DNA of 64,000 nucleotides from Eurosta solidaginis (GCF_040869045.1 NC_090319.1:54098779-54162778), one strand, 5' to 3'; numbered from the stretch's first letter, positions 45,851-59,169 are shown. Notes: generated by a model from the sequence alone, not told the origin. Made by a program: numbers and translations.

Positions 45851-47804
45851 AAACGCGTGAATAAATTTTCTGTAAAATTGTCAACACCGAATAAACCAGT
45901 GTGTTTCAAATCTCACTGTGCACAAATTTCGCACCTATACTTTGGGAATAAAATTCATATAAATAATACAATATAACAGTTATTTACAAAATTTTTTAAA
46001 TAATACTATTAAACAAATGGTTCAAGTAACTTGACTTGAGAAGCAGAGTTCGTGATGTATTTGTACACATAAGTTGTGATAGGTAGATCCCGCTGTTGTG
46101 TTTCATTTAAAACTTAAGGCCAAAGGTCACTTGAAACATTTCACAGTCCTGATGAAACAATTCACTATCAATTATTTCTTAGCAAAACCAGAGCTGCCGG
46201 GTGAATTTGTTCCTAAAAAATTTAAAAAACAGTGGTAGAAATTTCTTAAGAGCTCTTTTCTATGGATAGAAAAAGGCAAAATACCTGTTTCTTTGAAACC
46301 TGCCCATAACAAAAAAAGCATATCTTTGATACAGGATAATATACGAAGTTTAAACTATGCAAAGAGAAAAATACCAAAACAAGGCAGTTTGGATAAGTTT
46401 ACACCAATTAATGCATGATGTTAATGCGTTTGTAGAACTTCAACCATCGTAGGAGTGGGGATTCAAATCCCACTGCCGTGATACCTATATGACACTACTT
46501 TATTTTCGTGTATTTCTTCTTGTATATTTTATCTTCAAATTTTTTGTCGCACTCCCTCCTAATACGGCTTCAGTACTGGTGTAAATGTGTAAACTATATT
46601 TCAAAAAACTGACGAAATAAAAGGAAAATACAATCTAGTTCATTAAAAACAAACGAGTCAGTTTGTATTTCGATAGGTTTTTTTTGACATTCGGTCGTTT
46701 TTTCTTTATTTTTTTCTGACACATGAAAATTTTATTTTTAGTTTGAAAATTTGGTGCATAAAAAGACAATTAAAATCAACTTTCTTGTGAAAAAAGTGAA
46801 CCATTAGAGACTGAAATAATTTTCGCGTGTTATTGGCATTGTTTTTATTGTTAAAAGTGTTAATGTAAAAATAAAATGTAAAACATAGTGGTCTCGCTTT
46901 TTCATGATAGAAATTGTTTTTGTGTTTTGAAGTTCCGATAAAGTTTCATCAGTTTTTTTAGCTTGAAATCCAAGCAAAAATAAAGTAGTATCATACATGC
47001 TTGAAAAAAGGCTTTGAAGAGATTTACAAGGTATAGTCGAAACAGCTGTCGCTTATCTATCCTGATGTCACGTTGTTTAAATTTTTACCAAATTATTAAA
47101 TAATTTAAAATTGCTTCAAATAAATGTTTTCAAACATCTAAAAGCAATGCAACCAATCCCCGTTATTTTGTATGGATTTTTTACTTTCTTTAGAACAGCA
47201 TACGGCTCTTATGCTGGCTGGCAACGGCACTAAAAATGCTGCTGGTAACCATAGCAACGGGTGGTTGTGTGCATATCTGGTGATTGTCGCTTGCCTGGCC
47301 ACCACACAAGCAGAAACCATCAAGCGCCATAAAAAATTTTGAAATTTTTTCTAAGAATTTTTTCGAGTATGCAGCATTAGGTGTGTTTATAGCAACACCG
47401 AGTTTAAATATAATCGCGCATAGTCATAATCAATATAAAATAGTTTTTAAATTTAGTTGCAGCTTTTTGATATAATTTTCTATTGAGCTATCTGGAAAAA
47501 ACCTTCAAATAAACATAAAACCTATTTTATATTGACTATGACTATGCTTCAATGAGATTATCTTCATTTCCGTATAAAAACTTCTAATTAAATACCTACA
47601 TTTCCCATTAGTGCGAGAACCGGATTTAATCAACAAATTCCGGAGAATGTGATAGTTTTTATAAGATTTAAAGGCTTTTGCATTGAATACAATTTTACTT
47701 ACATTCCGGTTTTTAGTGCGAGTTTAACTCCAGGTAAAATTTATTAGAGTATATTCCTGCCACTTCAGCCGCTTAAGCAGATGAGATGAGCAGAAAAGGT
47801 TCCC
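45851..47804. other. Intergenic, nothing firm
   Basis: Mostly AT-rich. 46447-46482 (GGAGTGGGGATTCAAATCCC + ACTGCCGTGA) resembles a tRNA T-arm with B-box-like GATTCAAATCC, but no cloverleaf could be completed. Confidence 0.4.
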
Positions 47805-48198
47805 CCAGCGGGTTACGGGGTTAGAATATATCCATGGTAGGTATGCCTGTCGTAAGAGGCGACTAAAATACCAAATAGATTCAAGAGGTTGTGTAGCGCA
47901 ACCCTTTCAGGTCGCCAGCGGAATTTATAGCTTCTCCAAACCCAATTGTCAACCCAATGTGGCGAATCCTGTTACATTAAAAACCGCGTCTCTGGCAACC
48001 CCGAACTCCTCATGGATAAAGGGGGTGGGAGGGCTGTATAGCCTAGAAGGTTGCATGTGGTCATAAAAAATCGTTCCCGAGATGGGCTTGGTACCGGAAC
48101 GTACCGTATCTGCATCCGGCGAAGGACCATCAACATCGATAACACTCCCAAGACCTTCGGGGAGTGTGCTTATCGCTACAACAACAACAACAGCAGAA
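47805..48198 (+). mobile_element. (CAA)n-tailed short retroposon, near full length
   Basis: The head CCAGCGGGTTACGGGGTTAG, the CCATGGTAGGTATGCC block, middle GGCAACCCCGAACTCCTCAT, hairpin ACACTCCCAAGACCTTCGGG and tail CTACAACAACAACAACAGC are all present. The best-preserved copy with the one at 26.8 kb. Confidence 0.85.
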
Positions 48199-48256
48199 AA
48201 GTTTGATGTTATCGATTTTTATGAGATTTATTGCACATCACTGTCTTCATAAAATG

Positions 48257-48450
48257 GTCTTATGCGGCAGTTACTCACGAACGTACGTACCAAAAACGTG
48301 TCAGCTGACACGACCTATCTTATGAGTGTGCAATGTAAACGAAAACTCACCGACGTGCAACGCCCGTACGTACGTAGCCCGGAACGTAGAAATCAAAACA
48401 ATTTTGATTTTTTCCGTAGGAACGTGTCAGCTGATCGCTCCATAGATTAG
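48257..48450. repeat. Palindromic CACGAACGTACGTAC repeat
   Basis: Almost identical to 49561-49741: TTACTCACGAACGTACGTA, AACGTGTCAGCTGACACG, CGCCCGTACGTACGTAGCC, GATTTTTTCCGT. It is rich in CGTACG and CAGCTG palindromes. Related pieces lie near 13.8, 49.52 and 50.1 kb. Confidence 0.75.
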
Positions 48451-48494
48451 ATTGATACGAATCTTTTGTTTACGCTCTCATATTTTCGCTCTCA

Positions 48495-48547
48495 CGAGGG
48501 ATTTATCTTCTAGTTGTTGCTGGCAACAATCACAGATAAATCCCTCG
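48495..48547. repeat. Perfect long hairpin
   Basis: CGAGGGATTTATCT and AGATAAATCCCTCG enclose a second perfect stem TTGTTGC/GCAACAA. Transcribed, it would form a 53 nt hairpin interrupted by one small internal loop. Confidence 0.8.
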
Positions 48548-49188
48548 CGCCAGCTGAAGCGGGTGCCAGAACAAAAAATGTGCCAGCCACAACGAAAAAC
48601 GTGCCAAAAATTTTGGCGAACTTTAGTTTGACCTACAACTGTAGAATAGCGTTCAAAAATTATGGGAAAAAGGATAAAATTACTTGTTTTAGTGTAAGTA
48701 TTATTAGTTCGAAGGCGGAGGGTAAATATTATTTCCCATTCAAAAGTTATCACTAAAAACAGGTTTTGTAAATATGAACTCCCGATGCAACCAGTCCATT
48801 TTGATAAGCCCTATCCATTAAATAATGTTAACTATTATATCATAGGTCCGATTTACTGAAATTTCAAAAGAATATATGGTTTTCACTGCGAGTTAATTGC
48901 GTTACAATATTTGAATTATTAATTTAATCGAAATGTTAGTTTTACTTAGATTTGTTTATATTTAACTCTAACTAGTCGTATTAGTTAAAATAACTTTAAG
49001 GAAATAAATATTTTACGACTATCATTTTATTAAATGATTGAAACTATAATCGCCGAAATGTATGTCAAAAATCCCCATTTTCGGATCTATTAATTTTTGT
49101 TTGGAGTGGCATCATTGATAAATGTTATAAAAAATGTGCATTTTGACAGCGCTCTCTCGAAACAAAGAGTTGCAAATCCATTCATCTA

Positions 49189-50135
49189 TGGATCGCTCTC
49201 TAACTAGACAGAGCTGCCTAGTAAACTTTTGTGCGCTAATTTTTGACCGTTTGCAGTTTTATGCAAAAACACCTAATTAAAGTTTGAAAAATTGTGAAAA
49301 TAATTCGAAATAATTATGTAAAAGTGCAGATTTATATTTATTTAATATTAATTCCAGCCTTTTACAACATCAAAAATTAAATTGGAAAAAGTTGATGTTT
49401 CCATAAGCATGCATGCAAAATGGTCAATGGCAACAGTGCTTGTCTGTAAAAAATACACACGTACACAGACGCACACATTGATTCCTACGGGCTTGAGAGT
49501 TCGGTCAAACGTGCTTCTTACGACAAACGTCCGTACGAACGGCACACGTCGGTGGGTAAAGCCGTGGTTACTCACGAACGTACGTAGAAAAAACGTGTCA
49601 GCTGACACGACCTATCTTATGAGTGTGCAATGTAAACGAAAACTCACCAACGTGCAACGCCCGTACGTACGTAGCCCGGAACGTAGAAATCAAAACAATT
49701 TTGATTTTTTCCGTATGAACGTGTCAGCTGATCGCTCTCTCACTAGACAGAGTTGCCTAGTAAACTTTTGTGCGTTAATTTTTAACCGTTTGCAGTTTTA
49801 TGCAAAAACACCTAATTAAAGTTTGACCAACTGTGAAAATAATTCGAAATAATTATGTAAAGGTGCAGATTATAAATATGTAATCTATTTATATTTATTT
49901 AATATTAATTCCAGCCTTTTACAACATCAAAAATTAAATTGGAAAAAGTTGATGTTTCCATAAACATGCATGCAAAATGGTCAATTGCAACAGTGCTTAT
50001 CTGTAAACAATACACACACAAATATGTTATGTACATGTACACAGGCGCACACAATGATTCCTACGGGCTTGAGAGTTCGGTCAAACGTGCTTCGTACGAC
50101 AAACGGCCGTACGTACGGCACACGTCGGTGGGTAA
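49189..50135. repeat. Direct duplication, unit about 540 bp
   Basis: 49189-49558 is repeated with few differences at about 49729-50135 (GATCGCTCTCTAACTAGACA ... GAGAGTTCGGTCAAACGTGC ... CACACGTCGGTGGGTAA). The spacer between is the CACGAACGTACGTAC palindromic repeat. No conserved protein is encoded. Similar short frames in both copies reflect the duplication. Confidence 0.8.
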
Positions 50136-52959
50136 TTGCCGCATAACTGCCGCATTACCCGATAAAATTTCGTCAGTACTCCAAGTGCTTAAAACAAACT
50201 GGGGTCATTTAGGCACAACGTAATAGGGGTCCAGAGCTCATGATTCGACTATATCGTTGGCTCACCTTTAAAGTAACAACACACCCGCATTCAGATTGTT
50301 AAAACCTGACGAATCGAATGGCGAGAAAAACATAAAACTTTGCAATTCTTGTATGTTGTGGAAAACAGTGCGCTAAGTTAGATGCATTTACTAAAAAACT
50401 AACTTATTTTTTTAATAAAATATTTACCACCACGGGTAAATAAGACTCTACTTACCGTCTACTTTGGGCAATCCCTACGCCAGTCCAATAAAAAAAAATA
50501 CAATCAGCTGATGGGATGTGCTAACCCTATAATTGAGCCACGACAGAGCTATGCACAAATCACGCACAGAAGATTATGCATTTACGAGTTCAAAATTGCT
50601 TCTTTCTGCGCACCTACGTCACACTTGCCTGCTTCAGCGAATGTAAGAAAGACAAGAACAAGAAGACATGAAAGAAAGAAACAAGAGCTAAAGGAAAATG
50701 ACGTAAAAATTGTTCATAAAAAACAGCTGAACTAATGTTTATATGCGCAGAGCGCCACCTTCTATAATTCCATCATGGAGCTATAGCAACTTCGCAACCG
50801 TTTGGCACATGCGCTAATATACAAAATTTAGTCAGTTGGCAAGTTGCCATCAGACTACCGATTACCGGATAAGTACTCGGTTCGACGGAGTTAAATTAAG
50901 TAATTCATGTTGGCAATACCCTGCAAACACTTCCATTCGCGTGCGCCATTTTGATATAATCGAGAACATCGGCGTAGTGCATTTCACTAAAAATTTAAAT
51001 AAAATATACTATTTTAATTAAAAAATAAGTGTTAAAAATATTGATCAATAATGCAGCAACAAAAATTGTGTAAAAGTTTGTATGAGAAGATGTTAGATTA
51101 TGCGAAAAGTGCGTTTGAAAAACAGGACTGTAGCGGAAAGTAAAAATTTTCAGACTACATAAAATTTGCTCGTGCCCAGAAAGCGAAGCGTTTGTTCGGT
51201 CTCGTATATTCAACGCATATTACAAGGAAAAAGAAAATTGTTAAAAATTACCAGCTTTCCCCATGAAAAACTGTGAAAATGTATAATACTTGAGTAGCTG
51301 AGTGTATGCAGAAAATCTAGAAACATTTTTAAATTCATGGGCGATTGTTATAAGTCAGCAAAATAAGGTGTGTATTTAAGCTGATCGGTATACCGTGAAA
51401 CTGTTTTTGTGAAAGTGATTACGACAAAAGCAAATGAATTGTTTTGCAATCATCTATTGTACAATTCATATTTTCATTTTGCAAAAGTGTATAGAAAACA
51501 GGTGCGGCCAGAAATAAGGATTCGAATATATAGTGGACGATCTGTATATGAATTGTCTGCGCAAACAGAAATTGCCGAACAGCCTCCGGGTGGAGTCCTC
51601 GTCATAATTTTGACTTCGCTTGAGGCATGAAATTGGGAAGCGGGGTTATAAAATGCCTTCCTTCCCCACATTAATTGCAAATTAAACAATATATATAAAG
51701 CATTTGGTGTCGACACAAATAACGAGCGAATGAATAGTTGAGCAAATTACAAAGTATATAGTAGATGAAGTATAATAGAAAAATGAGAATATGTGATAAA
51801 TAGAGGAAAGAAGTAAATGATAAAAAGCAAAGAAAAAGACATAATAAGAAAAAGTGGAGAAACCAGTTGTGTTTTATTTATGATACATTATTCGTACCAT
51901 CGTTCACACAAAATTGAAGCATTGCGTCGACGGTGGCCATCGTTGCTTTATGGTAATTGTTGTTGCCATTTTCAGTTCGTTGTATTATCTCTCTCACTCG
52001 TTATTAAGTAAGGCTAAAAAAAGCCGCATGTGTGTGGGATAAACGGAAAAGGACTAGAGAGAAACCGCATAAAAGTAGATTAATGTACAACGAAATACAA
52101 AACAAAGCGAAATAAGGATAGTATAAAAGCATAGAACAGTAGCCGTGTATTAAACGTGGACTACGACGAATAATAGGAACAGACAACTCTTGGAAAGTAA
52201 TATAGCAACCAAATTGGGACTGATTCGAAATATTTACATAGTAAATTCGTGGGAATTATTGTTGAAATTCGTGAGTACATCAGTAACACGAAAGAAGAAA
52301 AAAGTGGTAAAGCAGAAGGGAAAAGTTGTATACTGATTAGATTATACGAACAGTTTTCGGAATAACACATTTTATCATAGACTGCAAAGTGTCACTTGCT
52401 TTGCCACCTCTGTACCATATCGAATATTTTGCTTATTTGACGGAATATTCGGCAGTGCTGTCTAGCTCTATAAATCGGCATGTGTACTTATGCATATATA
52501 CTTGTGGTTGCAGGGATGATATAAATGCGTAAGTATACTATTTACTTCGTTTAACATGGTTTTTTAATTAAATATGGCTTAGAGGCTCTATGCGGTTCTA
52601 AAGTAAACTCTAGGGATGTACTTCAAATTATTTCGGTAAAGTTTTACAAGACGGTGCACCACCTAATTTTTATCAAAAATTGTCAAAGGTGGTATCAATC
52701 AAAAAATTTATTTCGTTCGAAAGTTATTCACAAAATACCGTAAAATTACCCCGAGAGGGTCAGAAAGGGTTGGATTTTATATAAGTTGCAACGATTTTCA
52801 AACTTTTGCTGATTTGTAGGGGTAGAGGGGGTCCTAAAAATCACAAAATTATCATCCGCAACTCTAGGAAACTCTTAGTTTATGAAATATAAGCTTTTTA
52901 ATTTCCAAATTTAGTAAAATTTCAACTTAAGTCCTGCACTTAAAATTCGGGTCGCACAT
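50136..52959. other. Unique-looking intergenic sequence, no gene recognised
   Basis: No repeat family and no coding exon with family resemblance was seen. Some stretches around 50.9-52.3 kb have balanced composition and could be non-coding exons of a gene lying outside the window, but nothing in the sequence proves it. Confidence 0.35.
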
Positions 52960-53150
52960 GTCGATAGCGGTATCAAAAGACGCGTATTTGCGTCAAGATT
53001 CAGAATCCGAAAGCAGAAACTAAATTTTTTATCTCATTTAAAAGTTATTCGCGGAAAACACGTCGGTACTATTGTCCCTTTTTTCGTTGGTGCAATTACC
53101 CCTCCCGTAGATAAAATCTCTAGATCAAAACTGATGCGCTTCCCATGCAT
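52960..53150. mobile_element. Decayed MITE A/B-related fragment
   Basis: GTATCAAAAGACGCGTATTT, TCAGAATCCGAAAGCAGAAA and the following ATTTTTTATCTCATTTAAAAG match the arm pattern of the MITE A/B/C group, but termini are lost. Confidence 0.5.
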
Positions 53151-53263
53151 TCGGTACCGGTACTACCCTGAACAGAAAATATATTGTTTTCATTTCATTT
53201 CTTTATTACGGCAAAAAAGCCTAATTCATAAATTAAATTATATTACAATTTACTACCTTATTG

Positions 53264-53512
53264 CTAAGGTTTTACAATATTCATAAAGTTTTGCTTTAAA
53301 AGCAAAGCATATTTAACTTTCTTTATTTTTACTAGCTTTTTGTAGATACGATTTATATTTTTATATTCGTTCCAATCACCTGTTTGTATCGCAAGCTTAT
53401 AATTATTATATTTGCATTTATTCATTTGCGCCAATTCTCTGTCGTACCACTTATTCATTAGCTTGATATGAACTTCTTTTTCATACGTTAAACTCTCCAA
53501 ACTGGTGCGCAT
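53264..53512 (-). pseudogene. LINE inter-domain fragment
   Basis: 82 codons, LTYEKEVHIKLMNKWYDREL ... GDWNEYKNINRIYKKLVKIK. This resembles the helical linker between endonuclease and RT of R1/Jockey-like LINEs. No flanking domain is present. 53160-53250 may be adjoining element sequence. Low certainty on family. Confidence 0.45.
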
Positions 53513-53689
53513 CTAGTGCAAGCTGAACCATTACATTAGAACTTTAGATCTAGTTTTGAGCCAGAAATTTTCATCTGTAGTTACCGACCTCCCTACAGGG
53601 GTTGTTTGCCGTCCTTTTATGTTTTTCTTTAAGAAACAATCAAACTCGTGTCATCGGGCTAGTTCTTTAATGGTGATTCTTTCTGAAAA

Positions 53690-54680
53690 AAAAAAAAAAA
53701 AACAAAAATAAAAAATTAATGTAAGGCGCGATAACCTCCGAAGAGATTTTCTTCTCTGCTTTAATATCCTCTAACGGAAGTTCAAGGAAACTTGCAGTGG
53801 TGGACCAGAGTGAGAAAGGTGTTGGTTCCACATTGCAATTAAAGGGATGGTTGGTGTCATGTGGGGACATATTGCAAGCGGAGCATACATTTTGTATGTC
53901 GGGGTTGATTCTGGATAGGTAAGAGTTTAACCTGTTACAGATCGAAGTTGAGCTAGAATGAATCGCGTTTCCCTGGGGATTATGCTTTCCTCTTCCGCTT
54001 GTTTGAGCCTGTTTGTGGAGTTCGCTGAGGACCTGCTTGTGGAGTTCGCTGAGGACCTGCTTGTGTTTTTTGGCTTCATACGGCTGAGTTCTCGGGTGCC
54101 GTATTTCCTCATAATGCTTACAGAGATGACTCTTTAAGCCCCTGGGCGGTGTTGGCTCATCAATCAGATGTCTGTTGGATGCCCAGGTTTCTCGGTATTC
54201 AACAGGAACTGTTTGGTTAGCATCTCATTTCTCTCCCTGATGGGGAGTATTCGCGCCTCATTATGTAGGTGGTGTTCTGGGGACATAAGAAGACAGCCCG
54301 TGGCGATTCTGAGAGCAGTATATTGGCAGGCCTGTAGCTTCTTCCAGTGAGTAGTTTTTAGGCTTGGCGACAATATAGGGGACGCGTAGCATGCAATCGG
54401 CTGGCCAATTGCTCTGTATGTGGTAGTGAGCGTTTCTTTGTCTTTTCCCCAAGTACTGCCAGCAAGAGATTTGAAGATTTTATTGCGGCTCTGGATTTTC
54501 GGTACAATTGCGGCTACATGCTAACCAAAATGTAGATCCTGATCAAACGTCACACCCAAGATTTTGGGGTGTAGGACAGTCGGTAGCGTAGTGCCAACGA
54601 CGTGGATGTTCAAAATGGTCAACATTTAGGACGTCCATGTTGTAAATAAAGTCGCGGAGGATTTAGTCGGTGATATTTTT
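53690..54680 (-). mobile_element. LINE A copy, RT 3' half and C-terminal finger
   Basis: 54680-53936 matches 1-730 closely. It extends beyond the window-start copy to the ORF end: a CSACN...HDTNHPFNC finger and SLWSTTASFLELPLEDI, near 53750-53900. This supplies the 3' portion that the first copy lacks inside the window. Two copies of a 30 bp stretch (GTTTGTGGAGTTCGCTGAGG) are tandem near 54010-54062. Stops and shifts are present. Confidence 0.82.
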
Positions 54681-55993
54681 GTATTTTATATTCAATGTTG
54701 TAAATTCCTTCCTTTTTTATTAATAATATTTTTATAACTATAAATTAAAAGCATCACATCATAAATTTCGAATGCCATAAACAAATTTCTTAATATAACA
54801 ATTTTAAATAGCATTTGTTTTGCCCATAAAATGCAACACTGTGCGCGCGCTGTAGCATCAAACTTGAATATTACGAGGTATAAACCGAGCCGACTGCTGC
54901 GAATATGTTGATTTTAGCTATCCAAAGTAAAAAGTCCGGGAACCATACGAATAAATGTACGTAGTACTTTGATTCGTCGTCTCGTTTGCGTGCTGTGGAT
55001 ACATTAAAAATTTGTGATTTTATTTAAGAATTTATTGGAATAAATTAATAAAAAAATCAATGAATCTGGTAATTAAAAGTAACAACTTGAATAATGTGAA
55101 AACTAAATTTAAAATAAATTACTCAGTTCTTTGTAAAATATGAAACACAAAAGACAACTTACGAAAAACCATTAAAAATCTACTTTTCGCGTTGCACAAA
55201 ATCACGCACACAAGTATCTGCCCATGAAATGTAAGAGTGACAGGAGTAACGAATAACACCGCACGTAAATACAATTTATATGTGCTAAAAAGAGATAACC
55301 AATGTGCCAGTACGATACCCACACAATTTTGTACAAAAATATACACAAGCACTTACATATAACCAACAGATATTTTGTGTGAGAGCGCGTTTACCGTGTT
55401 TATTTGTGCTTACTTGGCTGCATGTCCGGCTGTAGAGAGCGAGTCACCAGCTACGAAAATGGGAAGAAGTAGTAATAGGACAACAGAACTTGTCACGGTT
55501 TGTTTGGTGCGGTGTAAAGAGTTAACAAAAAAATTATGAAGAACAGTGTTTTTTTTCGTTCAGGGTGGTGTGTTGCGCTGTATTCTGTAGTTTTATTCCC
55601 TTCATTTTGTGTTTCGACTACTATTTTAGGCTGGATTTTATTGCTGCTGTTGTTGCCTGAATGTTGGTTGTTTGTTGTTGTCTTTTTCATTGTTGGCGTT
55701 GTATAGTTGTCTGTGGTACCGACCTTAGTGTCATCATCACCATCGTCGTTTCGATGTTTCCTTTTATATTTTATTGACTATTTTGCACAATAACAACAAT
55801 TTGCGCCACCATGTAAAATATGTACTTTTAAAAAATAACGACTGAGTTAAAAGCTCAACTAAAAAAATATATATTTAATACATATTCACATTTGCACTTT
55901 GGGTGTTGGCAATTAAAAATCAATCCGGAATTAATATACCTCTATGCAGGTACATACTTCGAAAATAGAAATGATACATGGAAAAGATAACAC
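54681..55993. other. Intergenic, nothing recognised
   Basis: AT-rich with some TG/GTT-rich runs near 55.6 kb. No exon with family resemblance. Confidence 0.35.
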
Positions 55994-57872
55994 AGGCCTG
56001 CAAGGTTTTTTTGTTTGGGACCAGGAAGTCATTTCTGAAGTATTTCTACGTTCTGAGCCCAAATACGTCCTCAGATTTAGCCCAGCACGTCAGGTTTTTG
56101 AGATATCCTAACCAATTTGTGAGAAAAACGCTGTTTTTAGCATTTTTTGGGTTTATATTTTAATAATAGGAATTTTTTTTGTGCAAATCTCCTTACAGTA
56201 TCTTTGAAAACAACTCTTTACCCATAAAATCCATTTTCTAACGCTACGATTTGATTTTTTTTCTAGTAGCACTTTACAATAATAAATACGTGACCCAAAG
56301 CGTTAGCGGCCACCTCATGATATCCCACTCAGCATTTAGATGATAGAATTTTGAATTTCCCTACATATAAATACAATTTGATTACTCTTTCTGACTAAAT
56401 AATGAGTTATCATACCTTACCATTGAACAAAAGAAATAATCAAATATGAATACTTTTGATGATCAAAAACTGAAGATCATTTTTCGATTACTTTTTGGAA
56501 TCATTTTTGAAGTCCTTTGACGATTAAATTTTTATATTTCTTGAAAAAACAACAAAAGGAATAATAAAATATGCTTGCCTTTTATGATCAGAAACTGAGT
56601 ATGGGTTTTCAATCACATTTTGGAATTATATTTGAATCAAATGTGTTTACTTTAGGTAATCAAGAATTTATTATCATTTTTAATTTAGCTTTCTGAATCT
56701 TTTATGAATATATTTGTTGACTGAATAATGAATTTTATACTTCTTAAAATTTTACTTTTCAATGAAAATCTTATTTTTTTCACATACACATATTTTTTCA
56801 ATTATGAAGCTCAGAAAAAATATATAAAATGTTTATTATTTATACAATTATACATATTCTTCAAGACAAGAAATAATGTAAATGCTGCTCGTGACCGAAG
56901 ATTTCCCCCACCTTCGGCTTCCCCGAAAATACATAATAGGTGGACAATACAAATGTTGTGAGCTATTTGAACCCCTGGTAAGTGAAACTATCTTGACATG
57001 TCTGGATACGGCTTCAACATCCCGTACCGTATCGTATTTTAAGATATTGACGATCATAGCTGATGTTGGATGTTGTAGTCGCAGGTGTATATCGGTCAAG
57101 TTTGTTTGCGAGTGACCTGTGGTTCAAATAGCTCACTTCCGCATGCCTTCTTCCCCTGATGAAATAAGATTATTATGTAGTATCTTATTTTGAATTAGAT
57201 ATGAAGAATAAATGCTTAATAATCGCATTCAAAAATGATTCAAAAATCTCAACCAAAACGATTGAAATATGTTCACGAATATGATCAGAAAATGACTGAA
57301 AAGCAGTCAAATATTACTCTAAAACTATTAAAGCTCAATTTTACAATGATATCAAATATGAATAAAAAGCGTTTGGAAATATGAATCATAAAAGGTTATT
57401 GAAGAATAACCACATTTATGGTACATTTTTCTCCCGACGATACAGTTATTTTCGAACTGAAAATGCTTTTAAATTTGAACGTTTTTAATCATCTTGGGGT
57501 ATGATATTTGAATATTTTTTGATCAAAATTTTCAAAAATAGCTGGCTGGGATGTGACTTCGACAACAGACCCCAACTTGAATTGACCATATCTCGGGAAA
57601 AAAATCGAATCGCAGCGTTCGAAAATGGATTTTGTGGGGAAAGAGTTGTTCTCAAAGATCCTGTAAGCAGATTTGCACAAAAAAATTTCCTATTATTAAA
57701 ATATAAACTCAAAAATGCTAAAAACAGCGGTTTTTGTCACATTAAGGTTAGGATATCTCAAAAGCCTGACGTGCTGGACCAAATCTGAGGACGGATTTCG
57801 GCTCAGCAAGCAGAAAACCATCAGAAATGACTTCCTGATCCAAAACAAAAAAAAACCTATTTTTGCAGGCCT
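55994..57872. mobile_element. Foldback element with arms of about 290 bp
   Basis: The left arm starts AGGCCTGCAAGG and the right arm ends TTGCAGGCCT. Arm sequences match in reverse complement (e.g. CAGGAAGTCATTTCTGA / TCAGAAATGACTTCCTG; ATCCATTTTCTAACGCT / its diverged complement near 57.62 kb). The core has a further inverted pair GTGAGCTATTTGAACC (56961) / GGTTCAAATAGCTCAC (57121). No transposase. Target duplication was not resolved. Confidence 0.75.
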
Positions 57873-57934
57873 AATTATAATTAACAGCGCGATTCTATAA
57901 TGATACCTAATTATTTTCTAAATCTTAATATATG

Positions 57935-59169
57935 TATAAAAAACACGTGTCACACAATTGAGGCCAATGGACTCCTAAACTACTGAACCGATTTTGAATT
58001 TGTTTTGCACCCCGTGTGTAGTTTGATCTAACTTGAAATATAGGATAGGTGACTGAGTGACTAGGGTCTCGAGATATAGGCCAAAACGTGGACCCGGCTA
58101 CCCCTACAGTGTGTTTATAGAATATGGATATCAAATGAAAGCTGTTGATGAGTGCTTTAGTAGAGCGTAATTTTCATACCCCTGCGTGACTAGGGTCTCG
58201 AGATATAGGTCAAAACGTGGACCCGGGCACCCAGAGAGTGTGTTTATAGAATATGGATATCAAATGAAAGCTGTTGATGAGTGCTTTAGTAGAGCGTAAT
58301 TTTCATACCCCTTGGTGACTCGGGTCTCGAGATATAGGCCAAAAAGTGGACCTGGGTACCCCTATAATGTGTGTATAGAATATGGATATCAAATGAAAGC
58401 TGTTGATGAGTGCTTTAGTACAGGGTAATTTTCATACCCCTGGGTGACTAGGGTCTCGAGATATAGGCCAAAACGTGGACCCGGGTACCCCTAGTGTGTT
58501 TATAGAATGTGGATATCAAATGAAGGTTGTTGATGAGTGCTTTATTAGAGGGTAATTTTCATAATCTTTTGGGGACTAGGGTCTCGAGATATAGGCCAAA
58601 ACGTGGACGTGGGTACTCCTAGAATGTGTTTATAGAATATGGATATCAAATGAAAGCCGTGGATGAGTGCTTTAGCAGAGGGTAATTTTCATACCCCTGG
58701 GTGACTAGGGTCTCGAGAAATAGGCCAAAATGTGGACCCGGGTACATCTAGAATGTGTTTATAGAATATGCATATCAAATGAAAGCTGTTGATAAGTGCT
58801 TTAGTACAGAGTAATATATTATCCAGAGACGGACTGGGACTGGGATTAGGACTAGGATTGAGACTGAGACTCGGAGTGGGACTGGGACTGGAATAAAATA
58901 CATAACACCTTCTGGGACAGGCAATAAGGGATGCAGAAGAATGAGAAGAAATTGAGAGAAGAGAAAAGAGAGAAGGGGAAGGAGATTGAGAAAGAGATAG
59001 AATGAGACGAAGATGGAGATAGATGAAGCGAAAGACGGAGGGAGGAGTGAATAAAAGGACTAGGAAAAAGTGAAGAGGGAGGGAGGGCAGAGTCAGACGG
59101 AAAAAGCTTATTAAAATGTATGCAGGTTGGCCAAATTTAGGGCAAGACAACGTCTGCTGGGTCTTCTAG
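57935..59169 (+). mobile_element. Helentron/DINE-like non-autonomous element with 129 bp tandem units
   Basis: The left part has AACACGTGTCACACAATTGA and CTAAACTACTGAACCGATTT. The central tandem array (58057-58818) is followed by a GGGACT-type simple repeat and purine-rich DNA. The right end is ACAACGTCTGCTGGGT...CTAGT. Terminal CTAG(T) and central tandem repeats are the reasons for the Helentron/DINE call. No Rep/helicase was seen. Confidence 0.5.
58057..58818 (+). repeat. Six tandem units of about 129 bp
   Basis: Starts of GTGACTAGGGTCTCGAGATA occur at about 58057, 58186, 58314, 58444, 58571 and 58700. Each unit contains AATATGGATATCAAATGAAA and GATGAGTGCTTTAGTA. Confidence 0.9.

Noticed and set aside
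46440..46490. tRNA gene
   Set aside because: A T-arm-like hairpin with GATTCAAATCC is visible, but no acceptor, D-arm or anticodon arm can be built around it.
51400..52400. Coding gene in the unique region near 51-52 kb
   Set aside because: Only short frames on both strands, none with domain-like composition, and no splice-compatible series.
56850..57130. Overlapping 70-80 codon frames in the foldback core
   Set aside because: Palindromic core gives similar frames on both strands. No motif or start context.
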